Made by a program: the position numbers and the translations under genes. A model generated the notes under the pieces. The model saw nothing but the letters and a program-made list of their open reading frames with translations. It ran no database searches and was not told the DNA's origin. Of a stretch of DNA of 64,000 nucleotides, positions 18,070 to 27,142 are shown piece by piece (position 1 is the first letter of the stretch; each line of letters opens with the position of its first letter). The DNA is from Ensifer sp. LC11 (GTDB lineage: Bacteria; Pseudomonadota; Alphaproteobacteria; Rhizobiales; Rhizobiaceae): positions 310,001 to 374,000 of the forward strand of contig NZ_MBSO01000023.1 in the NCBI RefSeq assembly GCF_001695835.1, written 5' to 3'.

Positions 18070-19632
18070 ATGAACACTTCGACCTTCGCCGCCCTCGAAC
18101 GCGCCCTTGCCGCTCTGCCGCAGGATTATCCCGGTCCGGGCGGCGTTGCCGGCGTGGTCAAGGATGGCGAGGTCGTGATGCAGCGCGCTTGGGGCTATGC
18201 CGATCTCACGGCCCGTAAGCCGATGACCGCCGCGACGCGGATGCCGATCTGCTCGATTACCAAGCAACTGACCTGCGCCGTTCTGCTGGACGCCGTCGGC
18301 GAGCCGGCAAAGCTCGATCACGCACTCGACGCCTATCTGCCCCTTCTCGTAGGCAAGCGCCCGACCGTCGCCCATCTCTGTCACAACCAGTCCGGGCTGC
18401 GTGACTACTGGGCGCTGACCGTGCTGCAGGGCGCCAAGCATGATGGCGTCTTTCGTCGCGAAGACGCCCGTCCGCTTCTGTCCCGGGCGCGCTCGACCCA
18501 TTTCAAACCGGGCACCCGCTATTCCTATTCCAACGGCAATTTCCGCATTCTTGCCGACCTCATCGAAGAGCATACGGGCCGTTCGATGGCGGAGCTGTAT
18601 CAGCGCACTGTCTTCGATCCGGCGGGCATGCAGACCGCTGCGCTGACTCCGGACACAAGCCTGCCACCCGACGGCATCGCCGGCTACGAGGGCAACGAGA
18701 CATCAGGCTATTTCGAAGCGGTCAACCGCATCTACTGGGCGGGTGACGCCGGCGTCTCCGCTTCGCTCGACGACATGCTGGCCTGGGAATGTTTCATCGA
18801 CCGAACGCGCGAGGACGCGGACGGCCTCTATCGCCGCCTGTCGGCACCGCAGACCTATGCCGATGGACGACCAGCCCATTACGGCTTCGGCCTTGCGCAC
18901 GATGTGATCGGCAACGCAGCGATCACCGGCCACGGTGGCGCCCTGCGCGGCTTTCGCAGCCGCAGGCTCTACGCGCCCGTCGAACGCCTCTCCGTCGTGG
19001 TGATGTTCAATCACGAGGCCGATGCGCATGCCGCCGCAACGGCGCTGATGAAGGTGGCACTTGGTCACAGCGACGCCGACATCAAACCGGGAACTTGGGA
19101 GACACGAAGCTTCGGCAGTTATCTGGATTCGGAGACCGGCCTTGCACTCGTCGCGAGCCCTCTTGGATCCTCCCGCCTGGCATTGCATTTCGCCACGTCT
19201 CCAGAGACGCTTGCGATCGGCGCGGATGGCGTCGCCCGGTCGCCCGCAGCGACACTCGCGCGCGACGGCGCCACGCTAAGCATGGAGCGGACAAGAGAAA
19301 ATCTGGCCGTCTCCGCCGAGCGTGTGTCCGGAGCCGCCCTCCCCGATATCGCCGGCCGGTACCATCAGGGTGAACTCGACGCCCATCTCGACATCGTTTC
19401 CACCGATGGCGTTTTCTATGCCGGCTTCGACGGCTCGCTCGGCACCGGCGCCATGCACGCCATGCGACCGCTGGCTGAAGACCTGTGGCTGCTTCGCTGC
19501 AAACGGTCGATGGATGCGCCGGCACCGGGTGACTGGACCGTGCGCGTCCGGCGCGACGCAGAAGGCAAGGTGGCTGGGCTGACGATCGGCTGCTGGCTCG
19601 CCCGGCTGATCGACTACGCCAAGATCAACTGA
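18070..19632 (+). CDS. dap: D-aminopeptidase (serine hydrolase, beta-lactamase fold)
   Basis: A 520-residue protein that matches, in length and throughout its sequence as I remember it, the D-aminopeptidase of Ochrobactrum anthropi. That enzyme releases N-terminal D-amino acids such as D-Ala from peptides and amides. The N-terminal penicillin-recognising domain carries the catalytic SxxK as SITKQ near residue 62, the YSN-type motif in YSYSNGNFRI, and HGG in TGHGGALRG. Two C-terminal eight-stranded barrels follow (GSYLDSETGL and DIAGRYHQGELDAHLD). No signal peptide is seen, so it is probably cytosolic. It stands alone between the ABC exporter and a pseudouridine synthase. Confidence 0.88.
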   Translation: MNTSTFAALERALAALPQDYPGPGGVAGVVKDGEVVMQRAWGYADLTARKPMTAATRMPICSITKQLTCAVLLDAVGEPAKLDHALDAYLPLLVGKRPTVAHLCHNQSGLRDYWALTVLQGAKHDGVFRREDARPLLSRARSTHFKPGTRYSYSNGNFRILADLIEEHTGRSMAELYQRTVFDPAGMQTAALTPDTSLPPDGIAGYEGNETSGYFEAVNRIYWAGDAGVSASLDDMLAWECFIDRTREDADGLYRRLSAPQTYADGRPAHYGFGLAHDVIGNAAITGHGGALRGFRSRRLYAPVERLSVVVMFNHEADAHAAATALMKVALGHSDADIKPGTWETRSFGSYLDSETGLALVASPLGSSRLALHFATSPETLAIGADGVARSPAATLARDGATLSMERTRENLAVSAERVSGAALPDIAGRYHQGELDAHLDIVSTDGVFYAGFDGSLGTGAMHAMRPLAEDLWLLRCKRSMDAPAPGDWTVRVRRDAEGKVAGLTIGCWLARLIDYAKIN

Positions 19633-19693
19633 TGGCATGCCGGTTTGGCGGATATGCTAGGGACAGGGCGCAATTGAGCCGAAAGAAACGAGC

Positions 19694-20482
19694 GTGAAGC
19701 AGAAGCGACCAACAGGCACACGAGAGATTGGTCGCCGACGGACCGAAGGCGACACCGGCAAACGGGTGACCATTGCCCGGGCGCTGTCCAAGCTCGGATA
19801 CTGCTCGCGCACGCAGGCGGAAAAACTCGTGCTCGAAGGGCGCGTCAGCATTGGCGGACGCAAGACGATGGACCTCTCGCAATGGGTGGATATCGACAAG
19901 GATCGCATCACTGTCGACGGCACCGCGGTCCTTGCGGAGGCGAAAATCTACCTGATGCTGAACAAGCCGCGCGGCCTCGTCACCACGCGACACGACCCGG
20001 AGGGACGGCCGACGGTTTTCGATTGCCTCGAAGGCATCGACCCCACGTTCCTGTCCCCCGTCGGTCGCCTCGACAAGGCGAGCGAGGGCCTGCTCCTTTT
20101 CACCAATGACACGGTGCTCGCCCAACGCCTGCTCGATCCCGAAACCCATCTCGGCAAGATCTATCATGTGCAGATTGCCGGGCAGATCGACGACGGCCAA
20201 CTCGCACGCATGATCGCCGGCATCGAGGAGGGTGGCGAGACGCTCAGCGCCGCCCGCGCGGCCCATTTGAGAAGTGGTGACAAGAACACGTGGATCGAAG
20301 TGGAACTCCAAGAGGGGCGCAACCGGCAGATCCGGCGCATGCTCGACGCGCTCGGTTTCGAGGTCCTGCGGCTGCTGCGGGTTTCGATCGGGACGATTGC
20401 TCTTGGGGATTTGCCAAAGGGCGCGACACGCGCGCTTACGGCCGACGAAATCGCCTATCTGCGGCAACGCACGGGCGCCTGA
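19694..20482 (+). CDS. RsuA/RluE-family pseudouridine synthase
   Basis: A 262-residue rRNA-modifying enzyme. An N-terminal S4 RNA-binding domain (about 27-75: [20 protein letters not shown]) is followed by the catalytic domain, with [20 protein letters not shown] and the catalytic Asp in [18 protein letters not shown]. The C-terminal part has [15 protein letters not shown]. The start appears to be GTG. It isomerises one uridine in 23S or 16S rRNA; the target position cannot be told. Finding such a housekeeping-type gene near a repABC origin is compatible with a chromid. Confidence 0.88.
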   Translation: MKQKRPTGTREIGRRRTEGDTGKRVTIARALSKLGYCSRTQAEKLVLEGRVSIGGRKTMDLSQWVDIDKDRITVDGTAVLAEAKIYLMLNKPRGLVTTRHDPEGRPTVFDCLEGIDPTFLSPVGRLDKASEGLLLFTNDTVLAQRLLDPETHLGKIYHVQIAGQIDDGQLARMIAGIEEGGETLSAARAAHLRSGDKNTWIEVELQEGRNRQIRRMLDALGFEVLRLLRVSIGTIALGDLPKGATRALTADEIAYLRQRTGA

Positions 20483-20515
20483 ACGTCCGGGCCAATGCGT
20501 AGATGGCCCCGCGAT

Positions 20516-20531
20516 GGGTGGAATTCCACCC
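20516..20531. terminator. palindromic hairpin after the pseudouridine synthase gene
   Basis: The perfect palindrome GGGTGGAATTCCACCC folds into a 6-bp stem with an AATT loop. It stands 33 bp after the stop and ahead of the tctC promoter region. It has no U-run. It could be a terminator-like element or an operator for the transporter operon. Confidence 0.4.
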
Positions 20532-20709
20532 ACGCGATCACGCCCATGTTTCCAAATCCACCCAAACGCACGCCGAGCGCCTGACAAATGCATAGGCCCG
20601 CGCGCTTAAGCCATTGTCTATGTTAAGGTTGCATTTGCAAATGGGGCATCCAGGACCGGCGTGGGAGGAAACCTTGCCGGCTGGCCGATATTTCATCCGG
20701 GAGGAAAAG

Positions 20710-21687
20710 ATGAAAACCCTCAACGCCTTGCTCGGCGCCGTCGCCGCCCTTTCCATATTTGCCGTTTCCGCAAACGCCCAGACCTACCCCGAGCGGTCGA
20801 TCACTATGGTGGTACCGTTCTCTGCCGGCGGCCCGACGGACACGGTTGCACGCCTCGTTGCCGAATCCATGTCCAAGGATCTCGGTCAGCAGATTATCGT
20901 CGAGAACGTCGGCGGTGCCGGCGGCACCCTCGGTGCCGGTCGTGTCGCCCAGGCCGATCCGGATGGCTACACGGTTCTGCTCCACCACATCGGCATGGCA
21001 ACCAGCGCCACGCTCTACCGCAAGCTTGCCTATGACACGCTGAACGCCTTCGAATATGTCGGTCTCGTCACCGAGGTGCCGATGACGATCGTCGCCCGCA
21101 AGGACCTCGAGCCGGCCGATCTGAAGGGCCTCGTCGAATACGTCAAGGCGAACAAGGACACCGTCACCGTTGCCAATGCCGGCATCGGCGCCGCCTCGCA
21201 TCTTTGCGGCATGATGTTCATGAGCGCCATCGAAACGCCGCTGACGACCGTGCCTTACAAGGGCACCGGCCCGGCAATGACCGATCTGCTCGGTGGTCAG
21301 GTCGATATCATGTGCGACCAGACGACCAACACCACGAAGCAGATCCAGGGCGGCACGATCAAGGCTTACGCCGTCACCTCGCCGGAACGCCTCAAGGTTT
21401 TCCCGGACCTGCCGACGACCGCCGAAGGCGGCCTGCCGAACCTGCAGGTCGGCATCTGGCATGGCGTCTACACACCCAAAGGCACACCGGCCGAAGTGAA
21501 CGAGCGCCTGTCGAAGGCGCTTCAGGTCGCTCTGAAGGACCCGAACGTCGTCGCGCGCTTCGGTGAACTTGGCACCGAACCCTCGTCGGATGCCGACGCC
21601 ACCCCGGCTGCATTGAAGGCCAAGCTTGAAGGCGAGATCACCCGCTGGAAGCCGGTGATCGAAGCGGCCGGCCAGTACGCCGACTGA
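20710..21687 (+). CDS. tctC: tripartite tricarboxylate transporter, periplasmic binding protein (TctC family)
   Basis: A 325-residue Bug/TctC receptor. The signal peptide is MKTLNALLGAVAALSIFAV ending at ANAQ, followed by the mature start TYPERSITMVVPFSAGGPTD, the canonical family opening. GGVGGAGG-type and PYKGTGPAMTDLLGGQVD motifs follow. GGGAGGAAAAG directly precedes the ATG at 20710, so the longer frame from 20614 is rejected. It binds a carboxylate in the periplasm and passes it to TctBA, encoded just downstream. The ligand is uncertain since the family is broad. Confidence 0.9.
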   Translation: MKTLNALLGAVAALSIFAVSANAQTYPERSITMVVPFSAGGPTDTVARLVAESMSKDLGQQIIVENVGGAGGTLGAGRVAQADPDGYTVLLHHIGMATSATLYRKLAYDTLNAFEYVGLVTEVPMTIVARKDLEPADLKGLVEYVKANKDTVTVANAGIGAASHLCGMMFMSAIETPLTTVPYKGTGPAMTDLLGGQVDIMCDQTTNTTKQIQGGTIKAYAVTSPERLKVFPDLPTTAEGGLPNLQVGIWHGVYTPKGTPAEVNERLSKALQVALKDPNVVARFGELGTEPSSDADATPAALKAKLEGEITRWKPVIEAAGQYAD

Positions 21688-21701
21688 TCCCTTATCCGTC
21701 G

Positions 21702-21733
21702 CGCCGCGCTCTGATCGTTTTCCGAGCGCGGCG
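21702..21733 (+). terminator. hairpin after tctC
   Basis: A 10-bp perfect stem, CGCCGCGCTC with GAGCGCGGCG, and a 12-nt loop, 14 nt after the tctC stop. Such hairpins often follow binding-protein genes and raise their expression relative to the permeases downstream. No strong U-run follows. Confidence 0.6.
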
Positions 21734-21794
21734 GTTCTGACATGGGATGATGCTCGCGGCGGTGCCATGACAGGCCCAAGCGCCGGCAACACCG

Positions 21795-21810
21795 GTTGAC
21801 AGCTGTCAAC
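21795..21810. repeat. 16-mer palindrome, type A copy 1 (candidate parS)
   Basis: A perfect GTTGACAGCTGTCAAC in the gap between tctC and tctB. It is one of five identical copies in the replication zone and fits GTT-N4-GC-N4-AAC, the form reported for repABC centromere sites. It is the outermost copy, about 6.3 kb beyond the end of repC. Confidence 0.75.
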
Positions 21811-21915
21811 GCGACATCGCCCAATGTGCGAACCCGGCGAGAGCCGGCAATGCCAATGCGGGAGGCCCGTCAACGCCTCGGCCCGGCTACCCCGCCAGCA
21901 ACACATGGGGACACG

Positions 21916-22377
21916 ATGAAGTCACTCTCCTTCGACACCACCAATGCGCTCTGCGGCGGCATCCTGACGGCGGTCGGGTTGTTCTTCGCCTGGCAAGCCT
22001 TCAACCTCGAGCTCGGCACGGCCTTTCGCATGGGGCCTGGCTATTTCCCACTTTTGCTCGCGATCATCCTCACACTTCTCGGCATCGTGATCCTCGTGCA
22101 ATCCGCCCGCGTCCGGGGCGAGCCAATCGGCGCGATCGCTCTGCGTGGCATGATCTTCATCCTGCCGGCACCGGTCTTTTTCGGCCTGACCGTCCGTGGC
22201 CTTGGCTTCGTACCGGCGCTATTCTTCACCGCCCTTATCGCGTGCTTTGCCTCGGGCCGGATGAAACCGCTCATGGCGCTTGCACTGTCGGCGGCGTTGA
22301 CCGCTTTCTCGGTCGCGGTGTTCAGCTACGGATTGGGCCTTCCCTTCCAGCGCTTCGGCCCCTGGGTCCAGTTTTAG
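21916..22377 (+). CDS. tctB: tripartite tricarboxylate transporter small membrane subunit (TctB)
   Basis: A 153-residue DUF1468/TctB protein with four hydrophobic segments and the family motif GTAFRMGPGYFPLLL after the first segment. It forms the small membrane subunit alongside TctA. The ATG at 21916 gives the natural N-terminus; the open frame upstream runs through the palindrome at 21795. It is followed after 10 bp by tctA. Confidence 0.88.
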   Translation: MKSLSFDTTNALCGGILTAVGLFFAWQAFNLELGTAFRMGPGYFPLLLAIILTLLGIVILVQSARVRGEPIGAIALRGMIFILPAPVFFGLTVRGLGFVPALFFTALIACFASGRMKPLMALALSAALTAFSVAVFSYGLGLPFQRFGPWVQF

Positions 22378-22387
22378 GAGACGCGTG

Positions 22388-23893
22388 ATGGAACTCTTCA
22401 GCAATCTCGCGCTCGGCTTTGCGACCGCCGCTTCTCCGGCCAATTTGCTCTTCTGCCTGATCGGCGTTTTGCTCGGCACCTTGATCGGCGTGTTGCCCGG
22501 CATCGGCGCCACGGCGACCATCGCCATGCTGCTGCCGATCACCTTCCAGCTTGAGCCCGTCTCCTCGCTGATCATGCTCGCCGGCATCTACTACGGCGCG
22601 CAGTATGGCGGCTCGACCACAGCGATCCTGATCAACATGCCGGGCGAATCCTCCTCGGCAGTTACTGCGATCGACGGCTACCAGATGGCGCGCAAGGGCC
22701 GCGCCGGCGCAGCACTGGCGATCGCCGCCCTCGGTTCGTTCTTCGCCGGCACCGTCTCGACCTTCCTCGTCGCTGTGTTTGCGCCGCCTCTGACCGAGAT
22801 AGCCCTAAAATTCGGCGCCGCCGAATACTTCTCGCTGATGATCGTCGGTCTCGTCTCCTCGATCGCGCTCGCGCACGGGTCGATCGTCAAGGCTCTGGCC
22901 ATGGTCGCCCTCGGCCTGTTGCTCGGCCTCGTCGGCACCGACATCTATTCGGGCACGCCCCGCTTCACGCTCGGCATCCGGGAATATGCCGACGGCCTGA
23001 ACTTCGTGGCTCTCGCGGTCGGCGTTTTCGGCATCGCCGAAATCCTGCGCAATCTTGAGAACGAACGCACCCGTGAGGTGCTGATGGCCAGGGTTACCGA
23101 CCTGATGCCGACCCGCGACGACTTCAAGCGCATGTTCGCGCCGGTCGTGCGTGGCACCATCATCGGCTCCGCGCTCGGCATCCTGCCGGGCGGAGGCGCG
23201 ATCCTCGCAGCTTTCGCCTCCTATACGGTGGAGAAGCGCGTTTCGGATCGACCGGAAGAATTCGGTCACGGCGCCATCGCCGGCGTTGCGGGTCCGGAAA
23301 GCGCCAACAATGCCGGCGCACAGACCTCGTTCATTCCGCTGCTGACACTCGGCATTCCCGCCAATCCGGTCATGGCGCTGATGATCGGCGCGATGATCAT
23401 CCAGGGCATCGTGCCGGGCCCGAACGTTGCGAGCGAGCAGCCTGCGCTCTTCTGGGGCATCATCGCCTCGATGTGGATCGGCAACCTGATGCTGGTGGTC
23501 TTGAACCTGCCGCTGATCGGGCTCTGGGTGAAACTGCTGAAGATCCCCTATTACGTGCTGTTCCCGATCATCATGGCCTTCTGCTCGATCGGCGTCTACA
23601 GCGTCAACTCCAACGTCTACGACCTCTATGCCGTCGCCTTCTTCGGCCTGGTCGGTTACCTGCTGTTGAAGCTGCGCTGCGAGCCGGCGCCACTGCTGCT
23701 TGGTTTCGTGCTCGGGCCACTGCTGGAAGAAAACCTTCGCCGCGCCATGATCCTGTCGCGCGGTGACCCAACCACATTCGTCACCCGCCCGATCAGCGCG
23801 ATCCTGCTCTCGATCGCAGCGCTGGTGCTCGTTGTGGTGTTCCTGCCGAGCGTGAAAGCCAAGCGCCGGGAGGTTTTTGTCGAGGAGGATTGA
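22388..23893 (+). CDS. tctA: tripartite tricarboxylate transporter large membrane subunit (TctA)
   Basis: A 501-residue polytopic membrane protein with about 11-12 hydrophobic segments and the TctA signatures GVLPGIGATATIAMLLP and ALGILPGGGAILAAF, plus YYGAQYGGSTTAILINMPGE. It forms the secondary-active core that moves the carboxylate with an ion gradient. AGGAG lies 8 nt before the ATG; a GTG three bases earlier is also possible. It is the last gene of the tctCBA operon. Confidence 0.92.
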   Translation: MELFSNLALGFATAASPANLLFCLIGVLLGTLIGVLPGIGATATIAMLLPITFQLEPVSSLIMLAGIYYGAQYGGSTTAILINMPGESSSAVTAIDGYQMARKGRAGAALAIAALGSFFAGTVSTFLVAVFAPPLTEIALKFGAAEYFSLMIVGLVSSIALAHGSIVKALAMVALGLLLGLVGTDIYSGTPRFTLGIREYADGLNFVALAVGVFGIAEILRNLENERTREVLMARVTDLMPTRDDFKRMFAPVVRGTIIGSALGILPGGGAILAAFASYTVEKRVSDRPEEFGHGAIAGVAGPESANNAGAQTSFIPLLTLGIPANPVMALMIGAMIIQGIVPGPNVASEQPALFWGIIASMWIGNLMLVVLNLPLIGLWVKLLKIPYYVLFPIIMAFCSIGVYSVNSNVYDLYAVAFFGLVGYLLLKLRCEPAPLLLGFVLGPLLEENLRRAMILSRGDPTTFVTRPISAILLSIAALVLVVVFLPSVKAKRREVFVEED

Positions 23894-23942
23894 TTCTGCC
23901 CGCCATTTTTGTGATAAAAACAATATAAATCAATAGTTTAAT

Positions 23943-23972
23943 ACGCCGTGCGCCCGACCGGACGCACGGCGT
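23943..23972 (+). terminator. hairpin terminator after tctA
   Basis: A perfect 10-bp stem, ACGCCGTGCG with CGCACGGCGT, and a 10-nt loop, followed by TCTCG. It lies in an AT-rich gap after tctA and is the likely end of the tct operon. Confidence 0.6.
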
Positions 23973-24068
23973 TCTCGTGACTGCGGCATTCTGCCCCTGC
24001 GCGGTTTGCCACATTGAGCTTTGTCAAGCTGCTCGCCTATCTCTGCATCATCGGACAAGCAGGTCAGG

Positions 24069-24479
24069 ATGGGCACAGAGGCGATGACGCGCCGCACCAA
24101 AGCGAGATGGACCGGAGCGCTGCGCACCCTGTGCGCCGTGGCGCTTTTCCTGCTCGGCTTCGCCCATCTCGGGCCAGCGCTTGCCGCACCTCGGCCGGCC
24201 GCCGAACTTGCCCTCTATGCCCTCCCCGATGGCTCTTTGCCGGATATCTGTCAGACCGCAACCGGCGAAGACGGCACGGAAAAGCCTGCTCACAAACATG
24301 TCTGCAGCGCCTGTCGGTTCTTCTGGGCATTGTTACCCGCCCCGCACGACACGGTCGGGGAACCCTTGCAAGCAAGCCGCTCGCCCATAATTACGGAGCG
24401 GGTGGCTCGTTCGACGCCGCAGTTTCACTCGCCAAACGCCAGTCCGCGGGGACCGCCGCAACGCATCGCTCGGCCCTGA
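24069..24479 (+). CDS. DUF2946-like exported small protein
   Basis: About 136 residues. A basic N-terminus and a hydrophobic signal segment (ALRTLCAVALFLLGFAHLG, ending ALAAP) are followed by a metal-site-like HKHVCSACRFFWALLP and a C-terminal PRGPP, as in DUF2946 proteins. ATGs at 24069 and 24084 are both possible; the spacing of AGG favours 24069. Some DUF2946 genes are linked to copper or other metal uptake, but no such gene is adjacent, so the function is open. Confidence 0.5.
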   Translation: MGTEAMTRRTKARWTGALRTLCAVALFLLGFAHLGPALAAPRPAAELALYALPDGSLPDICQTATGEDGTEKPAHKHVCSACRFFWALLPAPHDTVGEPLQASRSPIITERVARSTPQFHSPNASPRGPPQRIARP

Positions 24480-24485
24480 ACCTCT

Positions 24486-24501
24486 GTTGACAGCTGTCAA
24501 C
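24486..24501. repeat. 16-mer palindrome, type A copy 2 (candidate parS)
   Basis: A perfect GTTGACAGCTGTCAAC, 6 bp after the stop of the DUF2946-like gene and 68 bp before the likely start of the Crp/Fnr-type regulator. Since TTGAC-N4-GTCAA also resembles a Crp/Fnr box, a regulatory role at this copy is the main alternative. Confidence 0.7.
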
Positions 24502-24569
24502 ATCTTGCTTCGATGACGGATGCCACCAGGGCGCGACGCCGCCTTGCATCCGCAACGCGGACGTCTTTC

Positions 24570-25268
24570 ATGCCTGAGACCCAATTCACAGCCGCTCAAC
24601 TTGCGGTTCCTCCTCGCACGTCGTCAATAAGGTCGCCTCGCCCAGTCGTGCGAAGCCGCATTGTCGGCGAAAACCACACACTGCTTTATGAAGGCGGCCG
24701 CAACCGCTCGCTCTACCGCGTCGTTGACGGCTGTGTCGTTCTCTCCCAGCTGCTTGACGACGGACGGCGGCAGATCACGGACGTGCTCGGCCCGGGCCGG
24801 CTTTTCGGCTTCACGGTCGATGGCCGCAACATTGCCACGGCCGAGACGCTGAGCGTTGCACGCATCGAGCCCCTGGGCGATGCCGACCTCAATGCGGACG
24901 ACCCGGCTATCGCCCGTGAACTGAAGGCGACGCTCCACCGGATGCAAGCACATGCCACATTGCTCGGCCGCAAGACTGCCAGCGAAAAGGTTGCCAGTGC
25001 GCTGGTCGAACTGGCTCGTTTGTTCAACCGGGCTGCCCGCAACGGTGCCCCTGCCCGGCTGAGTTTCCATCTTCACCTCACACGCGCCGACCTGGCGGAT
25101 TGGTTGGGCCTCACGGTCGAAACCGTCAGCCGTTGCCTCAATCGTTTCAAGCGCGAAGGCCTGATTGATTTCAGCCATCCGAAAACCATGCGGGTGCTTG
25201 ACCCTGAACGCCTTGACGCGACCGCCGGCTTCAGCCGCCAGCGCGCCAATGACGCCGCGCGTCCGTAA
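24570..25268 (+). CDS. Crp/Fnr-family transcriptional regulator
   Basis: About 232 residues. The N-terminal cyclic-nucleotide-binding-type beta-roll (about 35-115) includes LYRVVDGCVVLSQLLDDGRR and VLGPGRLFGF. A dimer helix and a C-terminal winged helix-turn-helix follow, with LTRADLADWLGLTVETVSRC. The N-terminal cysteine cluster of oxygen-sensing Fnr is absent, so it is FixK-like or senses another signal. The HTH resembles FixK/FnrN. The frame opens at 24513, only 11 bp after a 16-mer palindrome and without a ribosome site, so the ATG at 24570 is preferred. Confidence 0.8.
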   Translation: MPETQFTAAQLAVPPRTSSIRSPRPVVRSRIVGENHTLLYEGGRNRSLYRVVDGCVVLSQLLDDGRRQITDVLGPGRLFGFTVDGRNIATAETLSVARIEPLGDADLNADDPAIARELKATLHRMQAHATLLGRKTASEKVASALVELARLFNRAARNGAPARLSFHLHLTRADLADWLGLTVETVSRCLNRFKREGLIDFSHPKTMRVLDPERLDATAGFSRQRANDAARP

Positions 25269-25329
25269 AAATGAATGTACCGGAGCCGATCCGTTTCCCC
25301 TCACGGATCGCCCAAGAAAGGGAAAACCA

Positions 25330-25545
25330 ATGATCGCCAGACTCGTCTATCACGTGCCGGTATTCGGCTGGATGCTGAAGGAGGCCGTGCAAGGATCGCA
25401 AACGGCCAAGGTGCTGTTTCTGATCAATTGCGCCTTGATCTGGCTGCTTGCAATCGTCGCCTTCGGCTATCCGGCCATCATTATTCCGGCACTGATCCTC
25501 GTGCCTGTCATCTTCGCGCTTTTGATCTTGATCACCACGGGCTGA
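25330..25545 (+). CDS. small two-helix membrane protein
   Basis: A 71-residue protein with an amphipathic start (MIARLVYHVPVFGWMLKEAV) and two hydrophobic segments (about 28-45 and 48-69). AAAGGGAAAA precedes the ATG well. It lies 61 bp after the Crp/Fnr-type regulator gene and is probably co-transcribed with it. I do not recognise a family. Confidence 0.6.
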   Translation: MIARLVYHVPVFGWMLKEAVQGSQTAKVLFLINCALIWLLAIVAFGYPAIIIPALILVPVIFALLILITTG

Positions 25546-25602
25546 GGCGACGCCGCTTTCGTTCGATCACAACCAAGGGGATGCGGTCGCTTCGCCGTCG
25601 TC

Positions 25603-26772
25603 TTACAACACACCCCAGCCGCGGTAGCGCCCGCGGCCGGTCATTTCGCGAATGCCGAGTTCACGCACCAGGTTGAGCGCGCCGCGCGGCGTCACGCCGA
25701 CATGCCGGGCAACAAGAGCCGCAGAGACAATCGGCCGCGACAGAACAAGCTCGATCAGCGCCGGCAGGCTGCTGTTGGAACGGCGATCGCGAATGCGCAT
25801 CTCCATCTGGGTCTTTGCGAGAGAGAGCCGATCGAGTTCCTTGAGGCCCAGTTCCGCTGTCACCGTCATCGCTTCCAGAAAGGCGCTCCACCGGGTGAGC
25901 GCATCTTGCGACCGCCGCCGTTCATACCGGACCGTCTTCAGGCCGGTGTTAAAGACAAGCAGATGCGATGTGACCTTACCCCGTGATCGCAAATAGGCGC
26001 TGACCAGCAGCGCACCCAGCCAATGCTGGCGACGCAGTGGTTCCTTCCGGTCCCAGGCATCGAAGAGCAAGGTGGCGCCGAGGCAAGGCGGCAACTGATC
26101 CGCCGCAGCGATTGTCTGGCGCCAATCATCAAGGCGCGCCTCCTCGTCCCATTCCTCGTCAAAGAGCAGACCCAACTGCCCGAGGGGCTCCTGAGCCGTT
26201 GCAAGGGCTGCCCGCTCGGCGACGTCAAGGGCATCCTGTTTGTGGGCGTCAAGCAGATGCTGCGAGCGAGCGATCGCCGCATCGATGGCCGCAAACTCGG
26301 CTGCCATCGGATTGTCTTCCGGTTGCCCGTCCGCCTCGACCTCGGGCCCAGGATCTGAACCGGCGGCCGTGTGAGGCGCTTCCGGGCGCGTTTTGGTTAG
26401 CATCCCGCCGCTATCCGCAGCCGCAAGCTGTTCGCCTCTGAGCGCCGCGATCCCCTGGCTGGACAAGGCCCAGGCAGGCTCCGCCAGCCAGATGCGGCGA
26501 CGAGCCCGCAGCACGGAATGAGCAATGGTCAATTCATGTGTCGGTGCACGGGCATCCATATGCGCATCGTGCAGAACAAGGTCCTCGACGTGCACGAGCT
26601 CGCCTGCGACCCACAGAGCCGCGGCGGCATCGAAAAAGTGGCCGCGTTCTCGATAGCCTTCTTCGACCGCGTGGCGGTTCGTGCGTTCGTCGAGCCGCGC
26701 CAACGCGTCCTCGGCCGAAATCATCAAGGGAATCAAGGCTGGATGGAAAGGATCAGGGGTCTGGTATCGCAT
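25603..26772 (-). CDS. RHE_PE00001-type plasmid protein (DUF1612 plus helix-turn-helix)
   Basis: A 389-residue protein of a family common near repABC origins and elsewhere on rhizobial plasmids. The N-terminal part begins SAEDALARLDERTNRHAVEE. The centre holds RARRRIWLAEPAWALSSQGI and the DUF1612-type segment around LPPCLGATLLFDAWD. The C-terminal helix-turn-helix lies in IVSAALVARHVGVTPRGALN. It is likely a DNA-binding protein. Its role in plasmid biology is not established; the position beside repABC supports its identity, not its function. Confidence 0.8.
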   Translation of the reverse strand: MRYQTPDPFHPALIPLMISAEDALARLDERTNRHAVEEGYRERGHFFDAAAALWVAGELVHVEDLVLHDAHMDARAPTHELTIAHSVLRARRRIWLAEPAWALSSQGIAALRGEQLAAADSGGMLTKTRPEAPHTAAGSDPGPEVEADGQPEDNPMAAEFAAIDAAIARSQHLLDAHKQDALDVAERAALATAQEPLGQLGLLFDEEWDEEARLDDWRQTIAAADQLPPCLGATLLFDAWDRKEPLRRQHWLGALLVSAYLRSRGKVTSHLLVFNTGLKTVRYERRRSQDALTRWSAFLEAMTVTAELGLKELDRLSLAKTQMEMRIRDRRSNSSLPALIELVLSRPIVSAALVARHVGVTPRGALNLVRELGIREMTGRGRYRGWGVL

Positions 26773-27142
26773 TTCGAACTAAGAGTGTTGCGGCGGATAC
26801 GGAACGTAACACGATATTCATTTCGGTCACAGGTGGAAGATTTCTGGCTGGATCGCGGGGGAATGCGGGTTCACAGAAAAGCGCGGCGGCCACCATCAAG
26901 GCGGCTCAGCAAATGGATATCCCCGATGTAACCGCTTCCTCAGGATCTTCCAGGGCAGGGGCCGCAGAACTCACTATCCTGCCCCGGATAGTTGGTCACG
27001 TAAGCTGCCGATCGGGTCACCCACCTCGGCTCTGTCGGCGAGTACAGGCGTTGGCACGTTGACAGCTGTCAACTCCGGCAATGCCCAGGCGACGGACTTG
27101 GCGTTGTCGGACACGGGACCCGGATCTGGTTGGCGCCTTGCG
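26773..27142. other. intergenic region with type A palindrome copy 3
   Basis: A 370-bp gap. It contains the 16-mer palindrome at 27058-27073 and a 7-bp hairpin (GGGCAGG/CCTGCCC, about 26953-26984). It should hold the promoter of the RHE_PE00001-type gene. No gene is supported. Confidence 0.45.
27058..27073. repeat. 16-mer palindrome, type A copy 3 (candidate parS)
   Basis: A perfect GTTGACAGCTGTCAAC, 70 bp beyond the stop of the P-loop kinase gene and 286 bp upstream of the RHE_PE00001-type start. Confidence 0.75.
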
